DNA of 64,000 nucleotides from Melampsora larici-populina 98AG31 (GCF_000204055.1 NW_006768808.1:393848-457847), one strand, 5' to 3'. Positions 1 through 12,270 are shown, numbered from the stretch's first letter. The notes: generated by a model from the letters alone, not told the origin. Translations and numbers: made by a program.

Positions 1-482
1 ACAGACACCGGTTCTGTTATTCACTTCTTTAGGTTTTGATTTTATATGGCTCTGGGTTTGAATTTCCAAGGTGTGAGTGCACTCTTGATCTATATCAGGA
101 CAATCATATTTATATATTGTAGTTGTCTAGTGGGTTTTGGAGGTACAGAGTACTTACAGGAAGAATCTTTACCCACAAGAATCACCAAGTGAAGGCTTAG
201 AAAATGATGAAAGAAGTATCTTGATTTATCAGGACTGATTAACTTTGAAGAATTTGTAGTGAAAAATGATTTTGTTTGCTATGTATGTTCAGACCCTGCA
301 AGAAGTCTTGGAGAGTTTGATAAGTTTTGAATATGATGGTTATCATCTTGATCTGATTCCTAGTTGTAGCAACTCTTTTCTTATCAATCGTAGAAAAACT
401 CAATCACTTTGACACCAGGTCCACAGAGCTGTAAAAACAAAACAATTGTTTGCTAAGATGGGCCTCATTTAATCCATTTCAG
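1..482. other. non-coding, no feature seen
   Basis: No convincing reading frame, RNA gene or repeat was recognised in this AT-rich stretch. It probably belongs to degraded repeat DNA that continues to about 2.2 kb. Confidence 0.4.
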
Positions 483-749
483 TGGGACCCCAGTATGCTC
501 CTATAAAGGGTAGTCACACAGAAATGTGACTTTGAGCTCTGCAGAGATGAGCCCCTGCCAAACCGCCAAGTCTTTCCCTGGCTTCACCCATAGCTCTAGG
601 ACTGGTTTTATCCTAAATAGTGGCAATCTGTGGCAATAAAGCAAAGGCAGAAACTGGCAGGTCTCTACAATCCCATGTGTAGTATCTCCGCGGGAGCTCA
701 AAAGTCACAATTCTGTGTGACTACCCTTATAGGAGCATACCGGTGTCCT
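483..749. mobile_element. MITE with ~60-bp terminal inverted repeats, hAT-like
   Basis: The first ~60 bases and the reverse complement of the last ~60 are nearly identical; both carry TATGCTCCTATAA followed by GGGTAGTCACACAGAA. The element is flanked by an 8-bp direct repeat with one mismatch, CATTTCAG at 475-482 and TATTTCAG at 750-757. An 8-bp duplication is the hAT superfamily signature. There is no coding capacity, so this is a non-autonomous element. The superfamily assignment rests only on the duplication length. Confidence 0.75.
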
Positions 750-757
750 ATTTCAGT

Positions 758-2258
758 CCATTTGACTCTGAGACACTGGGCATTACATTGCCTGCTGCAT
801 TGAACACTTTGCACCAGTTCTAGTCTGTTGGAACCCACTGTGATACAAACATATAATGAGTTTTGATACAATATGAAGTTATGTACCAATGCACCCATCA
901 CACTACATCCCCACACCTCTGACTACATATAGCAGCTTGTGAAGCACACATGTAATGTTAGGCTTGTGTTAACCACAGACAATCATTTCCCCAGATCCCA
1001 GGGGAGTCAGCTAGATTGAGGTGCTTGGGCAATTATGATGTGTAGCATAGTGGTTGCACTACACTGAATCACCCATGGCCCGCAACATTCAGGGCTGGGA
1101 GACCTGCAAATTGGGCATGTATAGCTGGTGAGTTTACATATTTCGCAATTTTACCACAAGGGGACACCTCTGTGAACTGTGCCATAGTTGTAAGATTACA
1201 TAAAATTTGCGACTTACAGTAATTTTTTTGACCAATGCCACTGTAAAATGATCAAACTTGACACTCCCAATGCCAACATATGTACCTAGAATTGAAATCT
1301 TTAAGGTTTCCTTGTATCTCAAACCTCAGACAGGATTTTTCTGAGATATTGACATAGGGTATCTATCATCACATAAAAATAGCTCAGACAGATACCTCAG
1401 ACATGACCTATCAAACAAGTTGTATCCAGGATGTGTTGAATTACTGATCCCAAGGCATCTTGGGCAGTGCCCTCAAATTTACAAGATAGAAGGCATTCTT
1501 TACAAAAAAGTGCAGTAAAAGATTGATTTGAGCTAAATTCAAAGTTTCTGGGGACCACTTGATTGAGACTTGTCTATGAGGAACATTGTACATGGGAACT
1601 GATATCCCTTGTGATAACCTGCATCTTGGGTATCAAAAGGAGTTCAGACTCTACTGATAACATATAAAACCTAAGGTCCTTATCTCAAAAGATAAATTTA
1701 ATCATAGTTGAATTAGTGCTACATGTTCAATGTGCACAGCTGCAGTCACAACTATGAGTGTGACTGTGCTCATTAGAACTGTGTCAGGATATTTCACTCA
1801 ATGTCAGATGTATTTACTTGTCTCATATATTCAAAGATAAGATTGTGAAACATGACCCAAAACTCTAGCAGATAAGCTATATAATTCCTCCTGCTTGACT
1901 CATCAGTCAGTGAGATTTGATCCATACAAAAGAATTCTTGTTTCCTCATCCAATTCTCATCTAAAGTCTTTCTCTCAACATCAACCAAATTAATTTCATT
2001 CAACAAAACTATACATAGATTAACTTTAGACATGAAGAGCTTCAAGAATGTCCATTTGTCTATCCAATTCATTGGAATGATTTCCATCCTCTTCAGTCTG
2101 TGTTCTAACAGCTTTGGAAGGTTCCTCTTTAGAGAAGATAGAACCCTTAATCATGAGAACAGTATGTGAGATTCTATTCAAATAGTATATCTTAAAGGCT
2201 AAATCACTTACCCATCTTCCTTATCCAAAACATAGTTGATCCTCCAACAATAAAAGAG
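758..2258. other. gene-free AT-rich stretch
   Basis: I see only short open frames with no recognisable similarity, and no tRNA or rRNA. It is probably decayed repeat DNA. Confidence 0.35.
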
Positions 2259-2627
2259 ATGTGGTTCCATTGGAATCTTGGACAGACTCTCAAGACCATG
2301 GCTGAAAGGTGGCCCATCATCAGTGAAACAGGCCCAGATCGAGTCTTACGGGAATCTATTGTGGAAGCATATATCAGTAGTTTTGATGATTTACGTGAAG
2401 CTCTTCAAGAGACACCACACTTTCCCAGTATCATGAGCAAAACACAGGAGGATACAAAGCAGTTCTTTGAAGACAACCCTGAATCCAAGGAGGCTTGGGT
2501 CAAAGTAAAGGATCACTACAATGCTGTGGTTACAGCCATGAGAAGAATCTCTGGAGGAGAGGAGTGGTTTAACATAATTAAAGACTCTGTAAAGCAGGGT
2601 GCAAGCAACCTCAGGCTCAACTTATAG
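2259..2627 (+). CDS. unrecognised 122-residue ORF, possibly a terminal exon
   Basis: A continuous frame from an ATG to a TAG encodes a charged, mostly helical-looking sequence rich in Glu, Lys and Ser (for example ESKEAWVKVKDHYNAVV). An AATAAA polyadenylation-type hexamer lies about 30 bases after the stop. The frame could instead be the last exon of a longer gene, because AG acceptors lie just upstream. No family is recognised. Its repeat-rich surroundings leave open that it is transposon-derived. Confidence 0.35.
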   Translation: MWFHWNLGQTLKTMAERWPIISETGPDRVLRESIVEAYISSFDDLREALQETPHFPSIMSKTQEDTKQFFEDNPESKEAWVKVKDHYNAVVTAMRRISGGEEWFNIIKDSVKQGASNLRLNL

Positions 2628-3212
2628 ATCTGTGTCTAATTGATGTATGGATGAATAAAATTGTTTTCCTGAATTGGCTACATACATATCAACATGGTGC
2701 ATATTTTTATGGTATGATCTGAATCTTGTCTACTCGGGTACATAGCCTACCACCCTCCAAGGTTGTCTTCTCACTGTTCCCTCAATATCAGAGTCAAAAG
2801 GTAGATGCCTCATTTATCATTCACCACGTTTCTCTTCACTACTTACATAGCCATTACCTTGTGATTTTGTGTTCTCTGGTACTGTTATCATGAATCGTCA
2901 AAACTTTCCATGTGAAGTTATATATAGTCAGTTCACTCTTGACTTTGACTATCTGATTTGTCATACTTATTTCAGAATCATACCATATCAATCTGTTTAT
3001 TCAAATTTCCCAATAAAAATCACTGGTTTTGATTTAATACAGAATGGTTCCAATGTAAACATGAGAGAAAATCCAAGCACATATCACTGTTTTTTTCTTC
3101 ACAAAAAATTTGGATCTGATCTTTCAAGATCAAATCATGGATTGGAATATTCCCTAACTAGGATGACAAGCATAAGTAGAGATCCATCCTACATTAATCG
3201 ATTTTGGTTGAT
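2628..3212. other. intergenic
   Basis: Downstream of both converging neighbours. One open frame covers 2869-3216, but it looks AT-driven and shows no family features, so I treat this as non-coding. Confidence 0.4.
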
Positions 3213-4260
3213 TTAAAAGGTCTCAAGTATCATTTGGATTGAAACCCAAGTAGAAGATAAGATCAAGCCTGATTGGAATCCGAAACCAAAGGCCAAGAAG
3301 CAGACGTTCAAGCATGTGATGATGAGCTTGATCTGTGTGAAGGTTCTGTGGAAACAAAGATCACTGACCAAAGTAACCAAAGTTATGAAAAACACCTCTG
3401 TTACGCTTAGCAGGAACCCCACTTGCATAACCCATGGTGTAGATTAAGCGACCTGAAAGATTAGAAAACATTTCATGGTCCATGAACTCGTGAAAAATAA
3501 CATAACACGAGAGAGACTACAAACCTATGACCCAAGTTGCTCCACAGCCAGCAGCATAGCGCGGGTAACGAAGCCCTGTGAAGAGCAAGCTAGATAAGGT
3601 CAAAAGCTTTAGTACGGAGTTTATGTTGATGACTTTTGGTTCCACATGTATCAGTGACCAAGATTAGATCGCGACCACTAACCTGAAGAGAAAGAATGGT
3701 AAGGCCTCCAAGGTGTTGGCATGTGCACTATCTCAGCCAAAAAAAATTCACAATCAGTCCAATCAGTTCATAATTCTACATTCGTTGAATCAGATCTCTT
3801 AGAAAGAAAATACAAAAGATCAAAGGAAGTGTAGAATGAAAACAGATTGGCTTACCGTTGTGCACAGTTAAATCTCATAGCTGCTGGATTAGACTTTGCT
3901 TCTTCATTACTAGCGTAAGGAGCTGGGTAAGGAATTTGAGCAGCTTTACGAGCTTTGCTAACGGCTATCGTTTGAAATAAACCTATTTTGAAGTATGTAT
4001 TTATTTAAAAAAAAAGATAACTTGCTTTTAGTATGTAACTTGAGTTTTTATTTGTTTTGGATTGGATTGGTGAACATTCTTACCTAAGAAACCAGTGGAG
4101 GAAGCTGCTAAGGCTACATACCCATAATCCTTTTGTGAATGAAATCAAAAATCAATCAATCAATCAATCTTTGAATGTATCACCGAAATCATTAAATTTG
4201 TTTCTTCAATCAAAAGAGATTGTACTCAACTGCAGGGAAACTAAAGATAAGAGGTGACAT
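3213..4260 (-). CDS. MAPEG-family microsomal glutathione S-transferase 3-like
   Basis: Membrane glutathione transferase/peroxidase of the MAPEG family, expected in ER or mitochondrial outer membrane. Seven exons read from the minus strand: 4231-4260, 4084-4129, 3856-3982, 3683-3727, 3525-3589, 3369-3452, 3213-3268, giving about 150 residues (human MGST3 has 152). All phases join. Diagnostic segments appear in order: FPADYGYV at the N-terminus, VSKARK, FNCAQRAHANTLE (the glutathione-binding FNC-QR-H-NTLE signature), GLRYPRYAAG, and GRLIYTMGY followed by KRNRG. Four hydrophobic segments are expected. The first six exons are secure. The last junction is uncertain: a GT at 3367-3368 with the AG at 3269-3270 gives a hydrophobic C-terminal helix, but reading through stops soon after FGYFGQ. 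Start chosen because MSPLIFSFPA joins in phase 0 to DYGYV. Confidence 0.85.
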
Positions 4261-5162
4261 GTCGTACTAATCTGTAAGAAATCAATTCCCAAAAATGCTC
4301 TTTAGTCTTGAGTCTTGACTGAGTTGATTTTGTATTATAACCTTTTGAAGTAAAATGATGATCTGAAAGGGCTTTGGAAGGGTCTCAACTCCAACCGACC
4401 GATCGAGTTGGGGCATCTTACAATCCCGATCGATTCAACCGCGGATAATATCAGTTTCGAGTCTTGATTACGTCATCAACGCTCTGAAACTCAGATCATG
4501 TCTTAAGAATTTAAGTCCACCTAAAACACCGCCACATTGCTTGAGCGCATTCATCTTTACCATGAACTATTACTTTCAGAATATCAACTTTAGAGCCTAG
4601 AGTTCGTTTATTCAGACATCAAAGCGTTCTTTGCTATTAAGCCCCGCATGGGCAAAGCCACAACTTGATGTCACATTTCGACTTGGCGAAATTGAAACAG
4701 TTTCGAAATACCGCCAAAGTTGATCATATGAGACTGAGTCATTGATGTCTAAATCTTCAGCTGAAATGGAAGGATATATTGGAAATCCTTTATATGGGGA
4801 AATTTTTACACTTTAAAGTCAAAGGATCAATTGAAGACCAATGAGAAGGTCGAGATAAGGTCATGAAAGAGTCTAATAAGCTTGGATTTTGAATTGCACA
4901 ACAAATAACGAAAAACAACGAGTAAAAGAAAATGAAGAAAAAAAATGATAAAGAATAAGTTGATTGACTTGAAAATGAATTTGAATTTAAAACGTGTGAT
5001 CAAATTGGATTAAGATTGAAAGATAAGACTTGATTGTTCTGGATCGAAGATTTTCAAAGAGATTCTTTAAAGTGATGAGTTACGAAGAATGAGATTGAAA
5101 GCTTTGAGTTTACGAATTTGATGAAACGATCGATGAGTTGATGTTGGTTTCAAATTGATTGT
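4261..5162. other. intergenic / promoter of the MAPEG gene
   Basis: The stretch 5' of the MAPEG gene and 3' of the secreted-protein gene, with no open frame worth reporting. AT-rich towards 4.9-5.1 kb. Confidence 0.4.
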
Positions 5163-5546
5163 TTAAGCGACTGTCGAGATACTCAAGACTTCAGCAGCTC
5201 GAGAACCTGAACCATGAATCATATGAGCATAACTCCATTTCTCTATTGAACACCCAAATACAAAGAAGAATTCAATCATCAATATCAAAGTAAGATGTTG
5301 ATAAAGATATAGTTTGGTGAGAGGAGAGAAAGTCTTACCCCAAATTTCATCATCCATAACTTTTTGAATCCTAGCAAGTTCTGCTTCATCTTCATCTAAA
5401 GCTTTTGGATTCATTCCACGTTTTAAAGTATCTTGAGTAAGAGTTGAAGATCGAGGATTGAGATTTGATGGTTTAGGTATGACTAGTGATGAAGTGAATG
5501 AAGTAAGAGAAATCAGAAAGATGAGAATGATCCAAAATGAAAACAT
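5163..5546 (-). CDS. small secreted protein, 95 residues (127 if intron retained)
   Basis: Two exons, 5339-5546 and 5163-5242, joined across a 96-base GT-AG intron in phase 1, give 95 residues. The N-terminus is a typical signal peptide (MFSFWIILIFLISLTSF, cleavage plausible near residue 20). The mature part has no cysteine, is acidic in the middle (DEDEAELARIQ) and ends ...SRAAEVLSISTVA. The intron is a multiple of three with no stop, so an unspliced transcript would encode a 127-residue form with an extra hydrophobic segment. No known family is recognised. Size, secretion signal and lack of similarity would fit a candidate effector in a rust, but that is inference. The spliced form is preferred because donor and acceptor are good. 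Confidence 0.65.
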   Translation of the reverse strand: MFSFWIILIFLISLTSFTSSLVIPKPSNLNPRSSTLTQDTLKRGMNPKALDEDEAELARIQKVMDDEIWGKTFSPLTKLYLYQHLTLILMIEFFFVFGCSIEKWSYAHMIHGSGSRAAEVLSISTVA

Positions 5547-7597
5547 TTCTTGATTAGGAAGATTGAGTTGGAAGTTGAAGTTGAAGTTGGATGAATTTCT
5601 TGGAAATTTAAACTTGAGGATGATGATGGTGGTTTGATGTTCAAAGTTTAGGTGAAGTTTGAATTTTGATTAAGCTTTGTGTTTATGGATGGAAGGAAAG
5701 AGTTTTTTAATTTTAATGAACACAGCAACATAAAGCCTCGGTGGAAGTTGAAGAAACTTGTCACTTGAAGTGATGGCTCAGTTCTATTCTAAGTAATTTC
5801 TAATTTATGTAGTGCCTGAATTGTCCTGTCTCTCCCTTTCTCTCTCTCAGACTCTCACGTACATTTAAGACTTGTTTTTAACAAAGATTTCAAATAAGTC
5901 TAATCTTTAATCAACAATCAAATGTTGCAAAACAACAGTCAGCTTCTCATTTGATCATGATCACTTCCTAAATGCTTGATGGAACCTCTGCCAATTTCTT
6001 TGGGTGACGAACATCCAGTTTGTGTTCAAGTCTGGTGTCTCAATCAGATTCTAATTTCTACCTAGTGAACTAAACCTGAACTAAGCGCCAGAATCACTTC
6101 AAGAACAAAGAAACCCAATAATTTTGAAAAAAAATGTGATATTGTCAAACGAGAGAAAAACTATTTAAAAAAAACCTGCAAAGATATACAAAAAAAAATC
6201 CAACTTATTGATCAAGTAAATATCAAAGTTTTATGAATGAAATACGAAAAAACGTGATCAATCAATCACATGATAAACAATAGAAATCTATAACTCACAC
6301 ACTAAGAAAGACAAGTGAAGAAAGAATAAGAATTGATGATGATGACGAAAGAATAACGTAAAACAATAGAATGAAAAAATGATAAGGAAAATTATATGTA
6401 AGGACAGGTCGCGAAGCAAAGAACATGCTCGGCGATAAGAGAACACAACAGTACTTAAATATTCCTGGGCCAAACGTAATATCTCATTAAAAGTAATAGA
6501 AACCAAATGACAAATGTCTTTAATGACGAAACATGCTAAGGCTCCGGAGCGAAAAAAAAAATCATTCAATGAGTCATAAACCACAAGTCGAACGAGGAAG
6601 GCAAGAAGATAAATACCACCTTGACTTTCAACTGCGAAGAAAGGAAAGGTTCAACGAATTTTAGCCAGCTTATAAATTTCAGATTTCCTTCTTAGATTTC
6701 CTGCGATATGATAACTGGACTATATAGGTCTTACCTCCTTTTATCTATAAAAGACTAATCTTTACATCATATACGTTCCATTTCTCAGTCAAACACATAT
6801 CTTTCTTTAAAAATTTAATTCAGTAAACTCAACCTATGAATTTAATGCCCCTCTTCCTTCCTTATACCAGAGTTCTGGTTCTCAAAATCCCCCTCATCAG
6901 ACCAAACCCTCACCTCGACAAACAAAACCTGATTAACACCCATGACACACATAAACAAAAAGCATTTTTAAAAAATTAAGTTATATTCATTAACCTTTTT
7001 TTCATTTTTGATTATTATTTAATTGGATTTATTTTGTTCTCAAACATATATCCCTAAAAACATAAATAATCATAAAGTAAGTAAAGAAAAAAAAAACTAA
7101 AGAAAGAAAAAAGTAAAAACAAGCTTGCGAGAGGGTTTTAAAAGAATGAGAAAAACAAAAACAAAAAAATGATTTTGATTATCAATTTTGAAAAAAGAAA
7201 AAAAAAGAAACTTGGGATGAAAAAACAAAACTGTGAGTTGATTAGAATGATCTTGGATTTCAGATTATGATCTTAACGATGAATAATAATAATATATAAG
7301 TATAAGTATAAGTAGGTTGTATAAAAAGTTTTTCTTAGGAGGAAAAAAAGAGGTTTGGTTCATAAGATTTTAAACGAGTTTTGAGAGTCTGAATTGAGAA
7401 AAAGAGAGAGAGAGAGAGAGAGTATATGATTATAGATGATTTTATTTTTATAAGAAAGAATTAATTTAAAAATAAGAACTTATGAAGAGTTCAAGTTGAA
7501 GAGAGAAAAGATAAATTGATTTGTAATTTTTTGTAGTAAGTGTAATTGAAATAAAGAGAAAAGAAAAGACTGTTCATGATGCGTTGAATAAGAAGTT
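5547..7597. other. intergenic, AT-rich, with a (GA)n microsatellite
   Basis: Two kilobases between the secreted-protein gene promoter and the 3' end of the zinc-finger gene. It contains many homopurine A/G runs and a perfect (GA)10 at about 7403-7422. No gene was recognised. Part of 7.0-7.6 kb may be 3' untranslated sequence of the zinc-finger gene. Confidence 0.4.
7403..7422. repeat. (GA)10 microsatellite
   Basis: An uninterrupted dinucleotide run about 180 bases beyond the stop codon of the C2H2 gene, possibly in its 3' untranslated region. Confidence 0.9.
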
Positions 7598-10500
7598 TTA
7601 AAAACCAATAGAAGGACGTAGATTTTCATCATCATGAGAATGAGGATGATGATAAACTTTCCAATTCTCTCTTGAATGTTCATTATGATTGTTAACTTGA
7701 TTTGAAAATTCTCGTTTCACATTTAAACATTGATCGACGGTGATTCGATTATCAGAAGGAAATTGATTTTCTTCAATCTTAGCAAAAACAGGACGAGATG
7801 GAAATGATAAGGGCGTAGTATTAGACGTATTTGGATTATGAATTGGATTTGAATTAGATGTAGGTGATGATTGAATTGAATGATCAACGTATATAGATGA
7901 AGTAGGGATTTGTTCACTAAGTGAGGTAGGATACCGATAATTTGGATAAAGTGATGAGTTAATCGGCGGTAATACAAATTGTGACCTTTGCTGATGATTC
8001 AATGGAGGAATAAAGTGATTCGGTACTCTATGTAGAACCGACTGATTAGAGTATTGATGATGATCGGGTGGTAAGGTCATCGTCGCCGAAAGGGGTGAGT
8101 TGACATAAGAAGTGCTGACATGTCGAGGTGATCGTGGTAAGATGGGATTCAAATGTGACTTCTCCCTGATGTGAATAGGTGGAAGGAAATTGTGCGTCGG
8201 GTTATACATTGCAGCAGACGGTGGACTCCCAGTAGCCAGATCGAGCACGGTTGAATGTTGTTCGACATGATCTGGGTTACTTTTTCATCAAGTGGATAAT
8301 ATACAAAAAAGTTCAAATTGCAATTAAAGTCAGTAAGAAAACTCAATCAGATGTCCGTGATCAAGAAAGCAAGCCAAGGTAAAACATTTGTGATTATGTA
8401 CAAGAATCATGTATTTTCACTATAGCCAGGCACCTGAGGTGTTTGTCATGAGTGACCCAGTCTAAATCAAATACAAGATATCCATCTCCGGTCTTCTTTA
8501 GAGATGAGAAATAGGACAAATTTCCTCACCCAATCCCTAAGCCAATCTGTTGTTCATGTGCTTTTAAATGTTTCACTAGGGCCGTCCTTCTTGTAAAGCG
8601 TTTATCACAGTTTCCAACATTACAAATGAATAGCTTGTGATTGTTGTGAGTCCTACGATGTCGAGCCAAGGATGAGGAGTCAGCAAACGATTTTCCACAT
8701 TCCGGGTGTATGCATGAGTGCGGTTTTTCTCCCGAATGCGTTCTCATATGCACTGTCAAGGCCGAACGCTACAGAGATAGTATTAGTATGGACAAGAGTA
8801 AATCCTTTTATCGGTCTTGCATACCTGAATAAACCGTTTCCCGCACCCTGCGTATTCACAAGGGTAAGGCCTCTCCCCCGTGTGGATCCGTGTGTGACGA
8901 GCCAGATCACTCCGCCTACCAAACGACTTGGTACAATTTTCAGCTGTGCATTGGAAAGGTACACCAGTGCGCTTCGTTGGATTAGACGCGACCACCGCGA
9001 CAGTTGCAGACATGACTGAAGGTCCATCTACTTTTGATCCATCTTCTTCTTGACTCGATTCTGAAACAGGAGTGTGTAGTTGATTACCGACAGATTCATC
9101 AGTAGTCGAACGAGTTTGATGATCTTCACGCTGTGTCATGTAATCTTTAGAACCTTCGAGGTTTGAGGGGAAGGATGATATAGCTGAAAATGGTGGTAAG
9201 GTGAATCTTGCAGTAGGTCCCATGAAAGCATGAGTCTCATCATTTTTAGCAAGTCTGGGTGATTGGTCGGGCGCAGCACTTGTAGATGACGGATCACGTT
9301 TATCATGGATCTCGGACGAAAAATCAATGGGTATGTCCCCCAGTGTCCCATTCAGTGAGCTATGCAAAGGCCCGGCTAAGGCTGAGAAAGCCTCATCAAA
9401 GAGAGAGTTGGTATCGCTGTGAATGTAAGATGATGTCAGAGGACCGAGACTGATTGAGTCGCCAGGGGAGCTGAGTTGAATATACCTCATTGAGTCTGGT
9501 ATCACAGGTGGCGGTAAGGACGAGGCTCTTTGAGAGATCGACGACTGCTGGGGTACCGACAAATAGCCGCCAGGTGTTGGTTTCTTACTCGAGTCGGGCG
9601 GATTCAAGTGCTCTATCGACGAATTTTGTTCCTCCACGAGTGATTCTACCAAAGATGGTTTTCGTGACTGGGAAGATGAAGTAGTAGAGAGTGGGGTCAA
9701 AGGATTCGGATTCGTCATGAGTGGCGAATTAACAAAATCTCTATTCACAATGTTCGAAAACAAGAGGTCCTCCACCATTGATGCTCGTCGAGTACCATCG
9801 AAAGCCGTCTTTGAATGTCCAAAATGATTATCAGGTGATGAGAGGTGATCAGGTATCAGACAAGGGTCGATCTGCAGGCTGGCAGATGCTCTATGATGCA
9901 AGGTAGCGTTGGCTGATGAAGGCCTAATTGGGAAGGAGTCCTGTGGTGATGGTCGAAGTGAAGAAAATAATGATTGAAGAGGTGGACTGTGATCGCTCAA
10001 AATGCGATCCTGATTGTCAATATTCGCCCTATCCAGTGAGTCATTCAAGAAAGTCATCGGCCGAAGATCAAAGTTGTATTGCGTGAGTGAGAGGCTAGGA
10101 GGGTATGTGGCCGGAGTGGCTAAAGAAGAGAATGAGGATGATGAACAAGATTGGTGCTCCAGGTTGTCAAACGCGCCAGATGGAGGGGTTACATGATCTA
10201 TTGCTGTGGCGGTCGAATGGTCTGGAAAGGGGGCCGTCATTCGCTCCTCTAGGTACTGCTCAGAAGGGGGTGCCAAAGTGGGGAAATGATTGGAATTTGT
10301 GGCGTCAGGCCACGTTAATGTCACGGGTGAAGGAGTCGCTGGTAAAGAGTGTGAATGTTGAAATTGATAATACTGTCGATTGGGAGGATAATTGATATGT
10401 GATGGAGGTTGATGTTGCTGCTGCTGTTGCTGCTGTGTTAGTGTCAGATCATGAGAGGTCGACATAGCTGAACCCTGTCGGAGAAATGGTGAAGGGTGCA

Positions 10501-10916
10501 ATGGTTGGGATGGTGGTGATAGTGATCGGAAAAGGAAAGGCATTGAGTTTGTACCTCCCACTTGATAAGAGTTTCTACGTTGAGATTGTTGAAGCTGATG
10601 GGTCGAAAACGCGTCAAGATCGCTGCGAAGATGTTGTAAATCACCCACTGAGGTCCTTCTGTGATGATGACTTGTGGGTTCTCTTAAACAATCCCAGCCA
10701 TTATTGTCCTTTAATAAGGCATTCGGCTTGAGCAATTGAGTCGGGGAAATGGTGCCTGTCTCCATCGGGTTAATGTCTTCGAAGTCAATTTTGTCTCCGC
10801 TTCGCTGAGCGACCAGAGAATTAAAGAGGGACATCCGCGTCAACCGCCAGGCCAATCAAGGTACGTTCGATCAGAATATACTAATCAGGGAAATCACTCA
10901 CGTCTGGAGATGGCAT
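7598..10916 (-). CDS. C2H2 zinc-finger transcription factor, four fingers
   Basis: Nuclear DNA-binding regulator. Proposed exons: 10902-10916, 8825-10804, 8530-8768 and 7598-8225, about 953 residues. The first coding exon is only 15 bases (MPSPD) and joins in phase 0 to [13 protein letters not shown]. Residues ~6-615 are a long low-complexity Ser/Pro/His/Gln-rich region with a Gln run near residue 130, as in fungal activation domains. Four tandem C2H2 fingers follow: C624-H646 ([14 protein letters not shown]), then [14 protein letters not shown] across the exon 2/3 junction, [14 protein letters not shown], and [14 protein letters not shown], with TGERP and SGEKP linkers. The C-terminal ~210 residues are Asn/Pro/Ser/His-rich. 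The exon 3/4 junction is the weakest: GT at 8528-8529 with AG at 8226-8227 keeps phase, but the acceptor has a poor pyrimidine tract. Target genes cannot be inferred. Confidence 0.85.
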
Positions 10917-11397
10917 TCTGAAGCCGCCGACGGCCTCACCAAGGTACAATTCACGATGTTTCAGGTTATAAGGCTCAGGACCCAAAAGCAGTGAAGTGAT
11001 GAAGAGCAGGCAGTGATCGAGCCGATCAGCTGGTCATGAGGACTCGAGGTTTGAGTAGATTCAGATTCAGTCGACTATGGTTCAGATCCAATAGTAATTC
11101 CAAGTTCTAGAAAGTATTCAAGTTCAAGATGGTATCAGTAAGCTGGTTGGATGTTAAATGCTGAGGAACTGAAGAAGAATTGATAAAAGGTTGACTTACT
11201 ATTATAGAGTGATTATGTATTTGATCGGGTTTAATGAACCATCAGATTCAAATTGTATACAAGTCATTCAACCAAGCAATCAGTCATGAAAAAATTCAAA
11301 TCTTCAAAAACTCAAATTTGATTATGATCGATGTCCAATTTTAAATACACACACATTTACATACACTAGTGACACTGACTACATATTACATTACATA
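10917..11397. other. upstream region of the C2H2 gene
   Basis: Promoter and 5' untranslated side of the zinc-finger gene. No open frame or clear core promoter element stands out. Confidence 0.4.
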
Positions 11398-11700
11398 GAG
11401 TAATGTGCTACATGTCAAATTTAGAAGCATATTAACTACAGATCGCTGTTCATCCAGCCAACTGGAAGATTCACACATTCAAAATCATCCAAGAATTAAA
11501 ATCTACATTTATAACATTTATATATGCTAGACTGCATTTCCTTCTATTTCTTTTCTTCTTTATTTGTCTATTTCAAATTCCTCCGAGGATAATCTTTGGG
11601 CTGCATTATCCAAACTGAATTTGTAGAAGGCTTATTAGTAAGAAAGAACACAAAAAGAACTTGTATCAAGTCAAAAGGATTTTGATACATGAAAAAAGGA
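11398..11700 (+). mobile_element. LINE 3'-end fragment (non-coding tail)
   Basis: Shares several blocks with the LINE tail at 32.0-32.3 kb, in the same order and strand: CAACTGGAAGATTCACACAT (11460 and about 32108), CAAACTGAATTT/CACACTGAATTT, and GTAAGAAAGAACACAAA followed by a short G/T-rich end. No reading frame survives. This is a second, older copy of the same element's 3' region. Confidence 0.55.
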
Positions 11701-12108
11701 AAAAAACACATCAAACTTATTCACATTCAAACCAACTCTATTGGCTCCTCACCACAAACTTCAACCTCAGCATCTTTCTTTACTTTCACATACATTGAAA
11801 TCAGACATTTCAAAAAATCACCAGCCAGTCCGGGAAAGGCGCAGCAACGGCCAAAATCAAAGCGGCCGGGCTGTCTACTAAGGTCCAGGACTCACACCAC
11901 AGATGATCTGAAGAACAGCATCCACCTTTTTGGTGTTCCTTTTATTCATGGTTTCATTTTGATAAGAAGGACTTCACGGCTTGAAGGAAATGTTAGACAA
12001 TATATAAATGACTAATGCTAATGTGGTTATAAAGATAATGTTACATATATGATTATTAGCATAAACTGTAATGTGACAACAATAACTATCATTTGGTTGA
12101 CATTCATA
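11701..12108. other. repeat-like, no gene recognised
   Basis: An open frame at 11689-12015 has no family signature and continues directly from the LINE tail, so I do not call it a gene. Confidence 0.35.
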
Positions 12109-12270
12109 CACAGGAAATAAGAGATGATTTTCCTGTAGGAAAACCCAATGTATCTAACACAGTTTATGAGCCAAAATGTAGTGTTTTGGCATCATTTCTG
12201 TGTTTTGGCTCAGGAACTGTGTTAAATGTAATCAGTCTTCCCATGGGAAAATCATCTTGTGTTTCCTGTG
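12109..12270. mobile_element. foldback MITE, 162 bp, almost entirely inverted repeat
   Basis: The two halves are imperfect reverse complements over about 75 bases each. Both arms begin CACAGGAAA, then carry GATGATTTTCC, AACACAGTT and GAGCCAAAA at matching spacing, leaving a short loop near 12185-12200. It would fold into one long hairpin. A possible ATA flanks both ends, too short to define a superfamily. Confidence 0.75.

Noticed and set aside
8672..9027. overlapping frames on both strands across the zinc fingers
   Set aside because: Shadows of the finger-coding exon; the finger frame has all Cys/His ligands and linkers.
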